From Serinicoccus sediminis (GTDB taxonomy: Bacteria; Actinomycetota; Actinomycetes; Actinomycetales; Dermatophilaceae), in assembly GCF_004153545.1 (NCBI RefSeq), contig NZ_SDVA01000007.1, forward strand, positions 124,001 to 188,000: DNA of 64,000 bases. The letters run 5' to 3'. Below are positions 7,322 through 14,795 of the stretch, piece after piece; the stretch's first letter is position 1, and each line of letters begins with the position of its first letter. The notes under the pieces are model-generated. The model searched no databases. It was not told the DNA's origin and saw only the letters and a list, made by a program, of their open reading frames with translations. Position numbers and translations under genes: made by a program.

Positions 7322-9256
7322 TCAGCGCAGGTGGTCGCCCCACCAGGTGAGGATGTGCTCGAACCGCTGCTGGCGGTGCCGCGGCTGGCCGCTGCGGGTG
7401 AGCTCGTGACCCTCGCCCGGGAAGATGAGCAGCTGGCTGGGGACCCCGTTGCGCCGGAGCCGGGCGAAGAGTCGCTGGCCCTGCTCCAGCGGGCACCGGA
7501 AGTCGCGCTCGGAGTGGATGATGAGGGTGGGCGTGGTGATGTTGTCGGCCCAGGTGAGGGGCGACTGCTCGTGCTGGTAGGCCCCGGCGTACTCGTCGGC
7601 GAAGAACCAGCCGATGTCGCTCGTGCCCGCGAAGGAGTCCCAGGCGTTGACGGCGCGCTCGCTGATGGCCGCGGTGAAGCGGTCGGAGTGCCCGACGAGC
7701 CAGGTGGTCATGAGCCCGCCGTAGGACCCGCCCTGGACCCCCACCCGGGAGCCGTCCAGCTCGGGCAGGGTCAGCGCGTGGTCCAGCAGGGCGGTCAGGT
7801 CGGCGACGTCGACGGTGCCGATGGCCTCCTTGACGGCCCGACCGTGGCCGGCGCCGTAGCCCGACCCGCCGCGCGGGTTGCCCATCACCACGGCATACCC
7901 CGCCCCGGCGAGGACCTGCGCCTCGTCGAAGAGGTTGCCGGAGTACTGCGTGTAGGGCCCGCCGTGGATCATGAGGACGACCGGGTGGCCGGCCTTGCGG
8001 CGCGGCTTGCTCGGGGGGCGGAACAGCCAGCCGTGCACCGGGTAGCCGTCGTTGGCGCTGGCCGACAGCTCCTCCGGCTCGATCGGGTCCGCGGCCTCGC
8101 GCAGGTGACGCCCGAAGTCGGTGCGGGCGGTGAGCGTCTCGCCGAGCCGGCCGACGAACAGCTCGGAGTATGACGTGCGCGTGCCGGCCACCGCCACGAC
8201 CAGGTCGCCCCCGCTCGCCAGCGCGGTGACCGAGACGTGGCCGTCGAGCAGGACGTGCCCCGAGCCCACGTCGCGGACGACGGTGTCGCCGCGCTGCTCG
8301 AACGCGGCCACGACGCTGCCGTCACCGGCGATGACCGGTGCGCAGGCCAGGTGGTCGGTCTCGGCGTCGGTGAGGGCCACGCCGGGGCCGTCGAGCCGCC
8401 GGAGCACGGCGTTGCGGGCGACGAAGTCCTGCTTCGAGCTCCCGAGGTCGTTGGACCCGTAGACGGCGGTGCCGTCCGTGCCCACCGTGACGCTGCCGAC
8501 GCTGCCGGTGCCGTCGGTGTGCCGCCGGAACCCCTTGCCGCGCAGGTCGACCGAGCACACGTCACGGACCAGCGTGTCCGGCACCCAGGCCCCCCTCCGG
8601 TCGCGGGAGGCCAGGAACGCGACCCGGGTGCCGCCGTGGACGAAGCGGGGCTCGGTGTCGTCGCCGGCCCCGCCGGTGAGCTGCACGCTCGCGGGCAGCT
8701 CCTCGGCGTCCGCCGCGTCGGTCGCGGGCAGCTCGGCCAGGTCGAGGAGGAACACCGTGCTGGGGCGGTCCAGGACGTAGCCGAGCCCGTCGGCGAGATA
8801 GGTGCTGTGGCTGATGAGGCGGGGGGCCTCCTGGTCGGGCTTGACGTCGTCGTCGGTGCCGTAGCGCCCTTCCTCCGGGACGCGCGCGGCATACGCCAGA
8901 TGGGTGCTCCCCGGCGACCAGTCGAAGCTGCCCACGCCGAGCTTCTGCTCGGTGAGGACCCGGGCGTCGCCCCCGTCGGCGCGCATGACGTGCAGCTGGG
9001 CGGGGCCGTCCTCACCGGCGCGCAGGAACGCCAGCCACCGACCGTCGGGGGAGTAGCGGGGGGAGGAGTCGCGGGTGCTGCTCGTCAGCCGGACGGGCTC
9101 CGCGCCCTCCTCGGTGAGGTCCAGGCGCCACAGGCTGGAGCGGTAGCGGTTGTCCTCGGTGTCCGGACGGCTGACGCTGAAGACGACGTCGCTGCCGTCC
9201 GGTCGCACGGTGGGGGAGGACAGGGTGCGGATGGCGGTCAGGTCGGTGGGCTTCAC
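7322..9256 (-). CDS. S9-family serine peptidase (prolyl oligopeptidase/acylaminoacyl peptidase type)
   Basis: A 644-residue cytosolic peptidase. The N-terminal two thirds form a beta-propeller with repeated WD40-like blades such as SSPRYSPDGRWLAFL and VGSFDWSPGSTHLAY. The C-terminal alpha/beta-hydrolase domain has HGGPYTQYSGNLFDEAQ, the nucleophile motif GVQGGSYGGLMT, the acid region TPTLIIHSERDFRCP and the catalytic histidine in FPGEGHEL. The start GTG at 9256 has a -10 box TAGGGT 7 nt upstream (leaderless). It is convergent with the deacetylase-sulfotransferase gene, 27 bp apart. It likely trims oligopeptides. Confidence 0.93.
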   Translation of the reverse strand: MKPTDLTAIRTLSSPTVRPDGSDVVFSVSRPDTEDNRYRSSLWRLDLTEEGAEPVRLTSSTRDSSPRYSPDGRWLAFLRAGEDGPAQLHVMRADGGDARVLTEQKLGVGSFDWSPGSTHLAYAARVPEEGRYGTDDDVKPDQEAPRLISHSTYLADGLGYVLDRPSTVFLLDLAELPATDAADAEELPASVQLTGGAGDDTEPRFVHGGTRVAFLASRDRRGAWVPDTLVRDVCSVDLRGKGFRRHTDGTGSVGSVTVGTDGTAVYGSNDLGSSKQDFVARNAVLRRLDGPGVALTDAETDHLACAPVIAGDGSVVAAFEQRGDTVVRDVGSGHVLLDGHVSVTALASGGDLVVAVAGTRTSYSELFVGRLGETLTARTDFGRHLREAADPIEPEELSASANDGYPVHGWLFRPPSKPRRKAGHPVVLMIHGGPYTQYSGNLFDEAQVLAGAGYAVVMGNPRGGSGYGAGHGRAVKEAIGTVDVADLTALLDHALTLPELDGSRVGVQGGSYGGLMTTWLVGHSDRFTAAISERAVNAWDSFAGTSDIGWFFADEYAGAYQHEQSPLTWADNITTPTLIIHSERDFRCPLEQGQRLFARLRRNGVPSQLLIFPGEGHELTRSGQPRHRQQRFEHILTWWGDHLR

Positions 9257-9303
9257 GGCGTCGACCCTACGCCGGGGGCCGCAGGGTGCCCGCGGTCGGT
9301 GGC

Positions 9304-10290
9304 TCAGCCACTCGCCGCGGATGAGGGGTCACGGCGCTCGAGGACGACCCAGGCGGTGATCGGGGTGCCCTCGGGGCCGGGCTCGCGCGACACCTCGCGC
9401 CAGACCGAGGGGTCGACGTGCGGGAACCGGGTGCTGCCCTCCGGCGCGAGGTCGACCTCGGTGAGCACCAGCCGGGTGGCGTGGTCGATCGTCTGGGCAT
9501 AGATCTCCCCGCCGCCGACGACGAAGACCTCCGTGTCGCCGGCCACGAGCAGGGCCTCGGGCAGCGAGTGCGCGACCTGCGCGCCCGGGGCCGACCAGCC
9601 CCGGCGACGGGTGACCACGACCGTGCGGCGGCCGGGGAGGGCGCGGCCGATGGAGTCCCAGGTGCCGCGCCCCATGACGAGCACCCCGCCCATCGTCGTC
9701 TCCTTGAAGAAGCGCAGGTCGGCGGGCAGGTGCCACGGCATCGAGGCCCCGTCGCCGATGACCCCGTTGCGTCCGACGGCGGCCACCAGCGTGAGGGACT
9801 GCTCGAACCCGTGGATCACGAGCGCCCCGGTGCGGCCCTCGCGCAGCGCCTCCAGCGCGAGCCGCTCGTGGGGCACCACGTCGTCGGGCAGCCCGTCCAG
9901 CGGCCACCAGCGCAGCTCGGCGGCGCGGTCCGGCTCGGCCACGTGCGGGTCGCCCGACCACGAGGTGGTGGTGACGACCACGTCGACCCGCTGCTCCACC
10001 GGCTCGGGCAGCGCGCAGGTGCGCTGGAGGGTCGCGACGTGGTCGAGGTCGCCGGTCTGGACGACCACCCCCAGCTCCTCGCGCGCCTCGCGCACCCCCG
10101 CCTCCAGGAAGGACTCTCCCGGCTCGACGTGACCCGCGGCGCCGCACGCCCACCACCCGTCCATGAAGGGCGTGCCGCGGCGCAGCTGCAGCAGCACCTC
10201 GGTGCCGTGCTCGCCCTGCCGCTGCAGGACGACGTAGGTCGCGGGCACCAGGCGCCCGTCCGGGGGGCGCTGCACCGGGCCGTGCGTCAT
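9304..10290 (-). CDS. Nudix hydrolase - dihydrofolate reductase fusion
   Basis: A 328-residue protein with two intact enzyme domains. Residues about 14-155 are a Nudix hydrolase with a perfect Nudix box at 53-75 (G-x5-E-x7-REUxEExGU, ending REAREELGV). Residues about 166-328 are a dihydrofolate reductase: [30 protein letters not shown] (184-201), [10 protein letters not shown], and the NADPH site [14 protein letters not shown]. No stop or separate ribosome site lies between them. The ATG overlaps the thyA stop as ATGA, so the two are translated together. DHFR regenerates tetrahydrofolate used by ThyA. The Nudix part may sanitise nucleotides or cleave dihydroneopterin triphosphate; its substrate is unknown. 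Confidence 0.9.
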   Translation of the reverse strand: MTHGPVQRPPDGRLVPATYVVLQRQGEHGTEVLLQLRRGTPFMDGWWACGAAGHVEPGESFLEAGVREAREELGVVVQTGDLDHVATLQRTCALPEPVEQRVDVVVTTTSWSGDPHVAEPDRAAELRWWPLDGLPDDVVPHERLALEALREGRTGALVIHGFEQSLTLVAAVGRNGVIGDGASMPWHLPADLRFFKETTMGGVLVMGRGTWDSIGRALPGRRTVVVTRRRGWSAPGAQVAHSLPEALLVAGDTEVFVVGGGEIYAQTIDHATRLVLTEVDLAPEGSTRFPHVDPSVWREVSREPGPEGTPITAWVVLERRDPSSAASG

Positions 10291-11108
10291 ACGGCGATCG
10301 GGGCCTTGATCGTGGGGGCGGCGACGTAGTCGCGGACCTCGACGTCCTCGATCTCGAAGGCGTCGATCTCGCGGACCTCGGGGTTGAGCCACAGGGTCGG
10401 CAGCGGCCCCGGGGTGCGGGTGAGCTGCTCGGCGGCCTGGTCGAGGTGGTTGAGGTAGAGGTGGGCGTCGCCGAGGGTGTGCACGAAGTCCCTGGCCCGC
10501 AGGTCGGTGACCTGGGCGACCATGTGCGTCAGGAGGGCGTAGGAGGCGATGTTGAAGGGCACACCCAGGAAGGTGTCGCCGCTGCGCTGGTAGAGCTGAC
10601 AGGACAGCCAGCCGCGCCGGTCGGGGTCGTCGGGCGCGGCGGGGGCGACGTAGAACTGGAACATCGTGTGGCACGGCGGCAGCGCCATCCGGTCGACGTC
10701 CGCGACGTTCCACGCGCTGACGACGTGCCGGCGGGAGTCGGGGTTGGTGCGCAGCCCCTCGACGAGCCGCTGGATCTGGTCGACGGTCCCGCCGTCGGGG
10801 GTCGGCCAGGAGCGCCACTGGTGCCCGTAGACCGGGCCGAGGTCGCCGTGCTCGTCGGCCCACTCGTCCCAGATGCTGATGCGCCGCTCCTGCAGCCACC
10901 GCACGTTGGTGTCGCCGCGCAGGAACCAGATGAGCTCGCCGATGATCGAGCGCAGGTGCAGCCGCTTGGTCGTCAGCGCCGGGAACCCCTGGGTGAGGTC
11001 GAAGCGCATCTGGTGCCCGAAGACCGACAGCGCGCCGGTGCCGGTGCGGTCCTCCTTGCGGACTCCCTCGGTGCGGATCCGCTCCAGGAGATCGAGGTAT
11101 GCCTGCAT
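10287..11108 (-). CDS. thyA: Thymidylate synthase
   Basis: Makes dTMP from dUMP using methylene-tetrahydrofolate and releases dihydrofolate, which the overlapping downstream DHFR domain recycles. The 273 residues follow the classic ThyA layout: [40 protein letters not shown], the catalytic cysteine in [33 protein letters not shown], and the terminal IKAPIAV. The internal ATG giving [11 protein letters not shown] is preferred to the GTG at 11117, because a -10 box TACAGT lies 7 nt before it and the E. coli enzyme starts in the same place. Confidence 0.96.
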   Translation of the reverse strand: MQAYLDLLERIRTEGVRKEDRTGTGALSVFGHQMRFDLTQGFPALTTKRLHLRSIIGELIWFLRGDTNVRWLQERRISIWDEWADEHGDLGPVYGHQWRSWPTPDGGTVDQIQRLVEGLRTNPDSRRHVVSAWNVADVDRMALPPCHTMFQFYVAPAAPDDPDRRGWLSCQLYQRSGDTFLGVPFNIASYALLTHMVAQVTDLRARDFVHTLGDAHLYLNHLDQAAEQLTRTPGPLPTLWLNPEVREIDAFEIEDVEVRDYVAAPTIKAPIAV

Positions 11109-11145
11109 GCCGCCCACTGTAGACGCGGGCTCCGACCACCCGCCC

Positions 11146-11976
11146 TCAGCCGGCGGCGACCAGGGCGACGCAGACCGCGCAGAAGGCGAGGCCCGCGGCC
11201 TGGCCCCGACCGATGCGCTCGCGCAGGAGCGCCGCCGCGAGCAGGACCGTCACGGCGGGGTAGAGGGAGGTGAGCACCGCGGCCACGGTCAGCAGACCGG
11301 TCTGCGTCGAGAGCAGGAAGCCCAGGGCTGCCAGGGTCGCGAGGACCCCGGCGAGCAGGCCCCCGCCCACCTCGACGCCGGTCCGCGGCCACCAGGTGCT
11401 GCGCAGCAGGGTCGCGACGGCCACGACACTCACCGCCCCCACCGCCTGCGCCACCGCCAGCGGCCAGTAGCCCGCGCCGTCCGGGACCTGGCCGATGGCG
11501 GCGAAGAGCAGGCCGAACCCGGCGCCGGCGAGGGCGCCGTCGGCGATGCCGGCAGCGAGCTGGCGCTGCGGTCCGGGCTCCCGGCTGACCAGCCAGATCC
11601 CGGGCAGCGCCGCCGCGACACCCCACCAGACGAGCGCCCCGGGCCGTTCGCCGGTCGCCAGCGCCACCGCGACCGGCAGCACGGCCGCCCCCACGCCGGA
11701 GACCGGGGCGACGACCCCCATACGCCCCTCGGCGAACCCTCGGTAGAGGAAGGCGCCGCCCAGCCCGCTGCCCACCCCGGCCAGCGCGCCCCAGGCCAGG
11801 TCCGCACCGGAGGGGTCACCCGTCGTCGCGGCGGCGATCACCACCGCGCCGAGCAGGCCGCCGACGGCGCACATCACCGCGACCGGCCACGGCGAGCTGC
11901 GGCGGGAGGCGACACCGCCCACGAAGTCGGACAGGCCGTACGCCAGGGCGGCGCCGAGGGCCAGGATCACCCCCAC
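11146..11976 (-). CDS. EamA/DMT-family transporter
   Basis: An integral membrane protein of about 276 residues with roughly ten hydrophobic segments arranged as two EamA repeats. Typical motifs are [17 protein letters not shown] near the start and [20 protein letters not shown] before the second repeat. The substrate is unknown; the family exports or imports small metabolites. I chose the GTG at 11976 ([14 protein letters not shown]), where the first helix begins, over the GTG at 12036, which would add a basic non-hydrophobic 20-residue leader. It is divergent from the RNase J gene. Confidence 0.8.
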   Translation of the reverse strand: MGVILALGAALAYGLSDFVGGVASRRSSPWPVAVMCAVGGLLGAVVIAAATTGDPSGADLAWGALAGVGSGLGGAFLYRGFAEGRMGVVAPVSGVGAAVLPVAVALATGERPGALVWWGVAAALPGIWLVSREPGPQRQLAAGIADGALAGAGFGLLFAAIGQVPDGAGYWPLAVAQAVGAVSVVAVATLLRSTWWPRTGVEVGGGLLAGVLATLAALGFLLSTQTGLLTVAAVLTSLYPAVTVLLAAALLRERIGRGQAAGLAFCAVCVALVAAG

Positions 11977-12112
11977 GGGCGACTCACCCGGCTGCCGGGA
12001 CAGACCCGGGCGCCGGTCGGGGCGGTATGCCGTCACGGACGGCCGCGATCATGTCCACACCGTCCAGCGTCCCAGAGCGGACGCGCTGGCGGTCGGACGC
12101 CCCTCCTGGGGA

Positions 12113-12118
12113 TACCCT
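12113..12118 (+). promoter_or_regulatory. -10 box of the RNase J gene
   Basis: TACCCT lies 8 nt before the ATG at 12127. Position and sequence fit an actinobacterial leaderless promoter. A GGTATGCCGT copy lies upstream at 12024. Confidence 0.5.
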
Positions 12119-12126
12119 GGTGCGCC

Positions 12127-13812
12127 ATGAGCCACCCCCATCCCGAGCTGACCGCGCCCCCGCCCCTCCCGGACGGGGGCGTCCGCATCATCCCCCTCGG
12201 CGGGCTGGGTGAGGTGGGCCGCAACATGGCGGTCATCGAGCACCGCGGCAAGCTGCTCGTCATCGACTGCGGCGTGCTCTTCCCGGAGGAGCACCACCCC
12301 GGCGTCGACCTCATCCTGCCCGACTTCACCGCGATCGAGGACCGGCTCGACGACATCGTCGCCATCGTCCTGACCCACGGCCACGAGGACCACATCGGGG
12401 CGGTGCCCTACCTGCTGCGGCTCAAGCCCGACATCCCGCTCGTCGGCTCGCAGCTGACCCTGGCCCTCATCGAGGCCAAGCTCAAGGAGCACAAGATCAC
12501 CCCGCTCACCCTGGGTGTGACCGAGGGCGGGCGCGAGGAGCTGGGTCCCTTCGACTGCGAGTTCGTCGCGGTGAACCACTCGATCCCGGACGCGCTCGCG
12601 GTCTTCATCCGCACCTCCGGCGGCACCATCCTGCACACCGGCGACTTCAAGATGGACCAGCTGCCGCTGGACGGCCGGATCACCGACCTGCGCGCCTTCG
12701 CCCGGCTGGGGGAGGAGGGCGTCGACCTGTTCATGACGGACTCCACGAACGCCCACGTCCCGGGCTTCACGACCCCCGAGCGGCAGATCGCGCCGGCCAT
12801 CGAGCGGGTCTTCCACAACGCGGCCCGACGGATCATCGTGGCCTGCTTCTCCTCGCACGTGCACCGCGTCCAGCAGGTGCTCGACGCCGCCGAGGAGTCG
12901 GGCCGCAAGGTGGCCATGGTGGGACGCTCGATGATCCGCAACATGGGGATCGCCGCCGACCTCGGCTACCTGCGCATCCCGGACGGCGTGCTCGTCGACC
13001 TCAACCGGCTGACCAGGCTGCCCGACGACCAGCAGGTGCTCGTCTGCACCGGGTCGCAGGGCGAGCCGATGGCGGCCCTGTCCCGCATGGCCGGCGGCGA
13101 CCACAAGATCGACGTGGGCGAGGGCGACACCGTGCTGCTGGCCTCCTCGCTCATCCCCGGCAACGAGAACGCCGTCTACCGCGTCATCAACGGGCTGACC
13201 CGCCGCGGCGCGGACGTCGTCCACAAGGAGAACGCGCTGGTGCACGTCTCCGGCCACGCCAGCGCCGGCGAGCTGCTCTACTGCTACAACATCGTGCGCC
13301 CCCGCAACGTGCTCCCCGTCCACGGCGAGTGGCGGCACATGGTCGCCAACGCCGACCTGGCCGTGCAGACGGGAGTGCCGCGCGACAACGTGGTCATCGC
13401 CGAGGACGGCGTCGTCGTGGACCTCCTCGACGGGAAGATCCGCGTCGCCGGGGCCGTCGACTGCGGCTACGTCTACGTCGACGGGTCCCTCGTCGGCGCG
13501 GCGGACGAGACGATGCTCAAGGACCGCCGGATCCTGCGGGACGAGGGGTTCGTGACGATCATCGTCGTCCGCGACGCCTCCACCGGGGCGATCGCGGCCG
13601 GGCCGGAGATCCAGACCCGGGGCTTCGCGGAGGGCGAGGACGTCTTCGAGCGGGTCCGGCCCAAGCTGGTCGCGGCGCTGGAGGAGTCCCAGCGCACCGG
13701 CACCCAGGACAGCTACCAGCTGCAGCAGGTGATCCGGCGCACCGTGGGCTCGTTCGTCGGCAACAAGCTGCGGAGGCGCCCGATGATCATCCCCATCGTC
13801 ATCGACGCCTGA
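12127..13812 (+). CDS. rnj: Ribonuclease J
   Basis: A metallo-beta-lactamase/beta-CASP nuclease with 5'-exo and endonuclease activity in mRNA decay and rRNA maturation. The 561 residues are the normal length. Zinc ligands are seen in LTHGHEDHIG (about 82-91), HTGDFKMDQ and VSGHASAGEL. VIIPLGGLGEVGRNM-like residues open the fold, and CTGSQGEPMAALSRMA marks the beta-CASP region. A C-terminal domain follows. Placement next to ftsK is conserved in many Actinobacteria. A strong hairpin lies 30 bp after the stop. Confidence 0.96.
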   Translation: MSHPHPELTAPPPLPDGGVRIIPLGGLGEVGRNMAVIEHRGKLLVIDCGVLFPEEHHPGVDLILPDFTAIEDRLDDIVAIVLTHGHEDHIGAVPYLLRLKPDIPLVGSQLTLALIEAKLKEHKITPLTLGVTEGGREELGPFDCEFVAVNHSIPDALAVFIRTSGGTILHTGDFKMDQLPLDGRITDLRAFARLGEEGVDLFMTDSTNAHVPGFTTPERQIAPAIERVFHNAARRIIVACFSSHVHRVQQVLDAAEESGRKVAMVGRSMIRNMGIAADLGYLRIPDGVLVDLNRLTRLPDDQQVLVCTGSQGEPMAALSRMAGGDHKIDVGEGDTVLLASSLIPGNENAVYRVINGLTRRGADVVHKENALVHVSGHASAGELLYCYNIVRPRNVLPVHGEWRHMVANADLAVQTGVPRDNVVIAEDGVVVDLLDGKIRVAGAVDCGYVYVDGSLVGAADETMLKDRRILRDEGFVTIIVVRDASTGAIAAGPEIQTRGFAEGEDVFERVRPKLVAALEESQRTGTQDSYQLQQVIRRTVGSFVGNKLRRRPMIIPIVIDA

Positions 13813-13841
13813 GGCCGGGCCGGACAGCCGCCCACCGCCGC

Positions 13842-13860
13842 GCACCCCGGACCGGGGTGC
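13842..13860. terminator. Hairpin between convergent RNase J and 2TM genes
   Basis: GCACCCCGG and CCGGGGTGC form a 9-bp perfect stem around a single A; the real loop would open the inner pairs. It lies between two convergent genes and could end transcription from both sides. There is no U-tract, as is usual in GC-rich Actinobacteria. Confidence 0.6.
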
Positions 13861-13876
13861 GGCGGCAGGGGTCGTG

Positions 13877-14242
13877 TCAGTCCTCCGGGTGGTCGGGGCG
13901 GCCCAGCCGCTTGCGCAGCCGCGCGGCCTCCTCGGCGATCTGCGCCTCGGTGGGCTCCCGGTCGAGGCGCAGGGTGCTGGCGTGGATGGCCACGCCGACG
14001 CCCCAGCCCATCATCGGCCAGATGGGCCAGTAGTAGCCCATGCCGCTGACCAACCAGATCGCGGTGAGCAGCGTCATGATGATGACGTAGACGCTGAGGT
14101 GCTGCAGGAACTCCTTGCGCTGCTGCAGGCGCTGCAGCGCGCGCTCGCGCATCTCCGGGTCGAGCTCGGTGTGCGGACGGTACGGCTGCAGCGGGAGGTT
14201 GCCCTCGACCGGCTCGTGCGGCCCCTGCGGTGGCTGGCTCAC
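13877..14242 (-). CDS. 2TM-domain membrane protein
   Basis: A 121-residue protein. After a hydrophilic N-terminus comes a helical stretch MRERALQRLQQRKEFLQHL. It is followed by two membrane segments, YVIIMTLLTAIWLVSGM and YYWPIWPMMGWGVGVAIHA, and a charged tail with an EAQIAEEAARLRKRL helix. The W-P-x-W-P-M-G-W pattern between and in the helices matches the small 2TM domain found alone or attached to histidine kinases. The GTG at 14242 (VSQPPQGPHEP) starts just before the conserved part. A related protein is encoded next door at 14256-14615, so these are probably tandem paralogues. The function is unknown. Confidence 0.8.
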   Translation of the reverse strand: MSQPPQGPHEPVEGNLPLQPYRPHTELDPEMRERALQRLQQRKEFLQHLSVYVIIMTLLTAIWLVSGMGYYWPIWPMMGWGVGVAIHASTLRLDREPTEAQIAEEAARLRKRLGRPDHPED

Positions 14243-14255
14243 CCCTGCAGCGTAC

Positions 14256-14615
14256 TCAGCGGGACGCCGCGGCACGAGCGTCCCGATGCTCGACGAGGCG
14301 GGCGACGTCCGGCACCAGGCAGGCACCCCAGCCGATCATCACCCAGACGGGCCAGAAGTGCCCCCCGCCACTCATGGCCCAGACGACCACGAGCAGGCCG
14401 ATGAGCATCCCTGCTCGCGCCACGCGGGCCCGGCTCGCGGCCACGTCACCCCGGCTGCGAGAGCCGCAGGGCGGCGAGCCGCCGGCCCGCCCCGGCCGGT
14501 GCTGCCCCGGCAGGTCCTCCACCCCGCCCGTGCCGGGCGTGGGCAGCGGCGGTGGGGCGTCCGCCGTGCCGGACCTCTTGAACGGGCTGGTCGGGCCCTG
14601 CACCGGGACGGACAT
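14256..14615 (-). CDS. 2TM-domain membrane protein, second copy
   Basis: A 119-residue protein starting MSVPVQGPTSPFKRSG with a good ribosome site (GAGGAG). A Pro/Gly-rich cytosolic region of about 65 residues precedes two hydrophobic segments, AGMLIGLLVVVWAMSGGGHF and WPVWVMIGWGACLVPDV. The pattern G-GHFWPVWVMIGWG mirrors GYYWPIWPMMGWG in the neighbour, which supports duplication. The N-terminal halves are unrelated. It is only 13 bp upstream of its paralogue, so they likely share one transcript. No catalytic residues are visible. Confidence 0.78.
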   Translation of the reverse strand: MSVPVQGPTSPFKRSGTADAPPPLPTPGTGGVEDLPGQHRPGRAGGSPPCGSRSRGDVAASRARVARAGMLIGLLVVVWAMSGGGHFWPVWVMIGWGACLVPDVARLVEHRDARAAASR

Positions 14616-14783
14616 GTCGGCTCCTCGCTCTGTCGGACGGTATGACCCGACACTAGGGTCGGCGCGCCCGAGGGTGCCGTGACAGATGTCAGCGGGTCGC
14701 CGGGCAGGCCGTCCCGACGGGCGCGAGGGACCGGGTCGGGCAGCGGACGGCGTGGGACCCCTGTGACGACCGTGGCCATTGGG

Positions 14784-14789
14784 TACCGT
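14784..14789 (+). promoter_or_regulatory. -10 box of ftsK
   Basis: TACCGT lies 6 nt before the GTG at 14796. No Shine-Dalgarno sequence is present just upstream of that GTG, so a leaderless message is likely. Confidence 0.5.
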
Positions 14790-14795
14790 GCGAAC

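Noticed and set aside
9304-11139. A 611-codon minus-strand frame covering thyA, Nudix and DHFR
   Set aside because: The first 283 codons are an out-of-frame reading of thyA. The real protein starts at 10290 with the Nudix domain.
10873-12126. A 5' extension of the RNase J frame by more than 400 codons
   Set aside because: The extension is antisense to thyA and the EamA gene and lacks any domain; the ATG at 12127 has a promoter box at the right distance.
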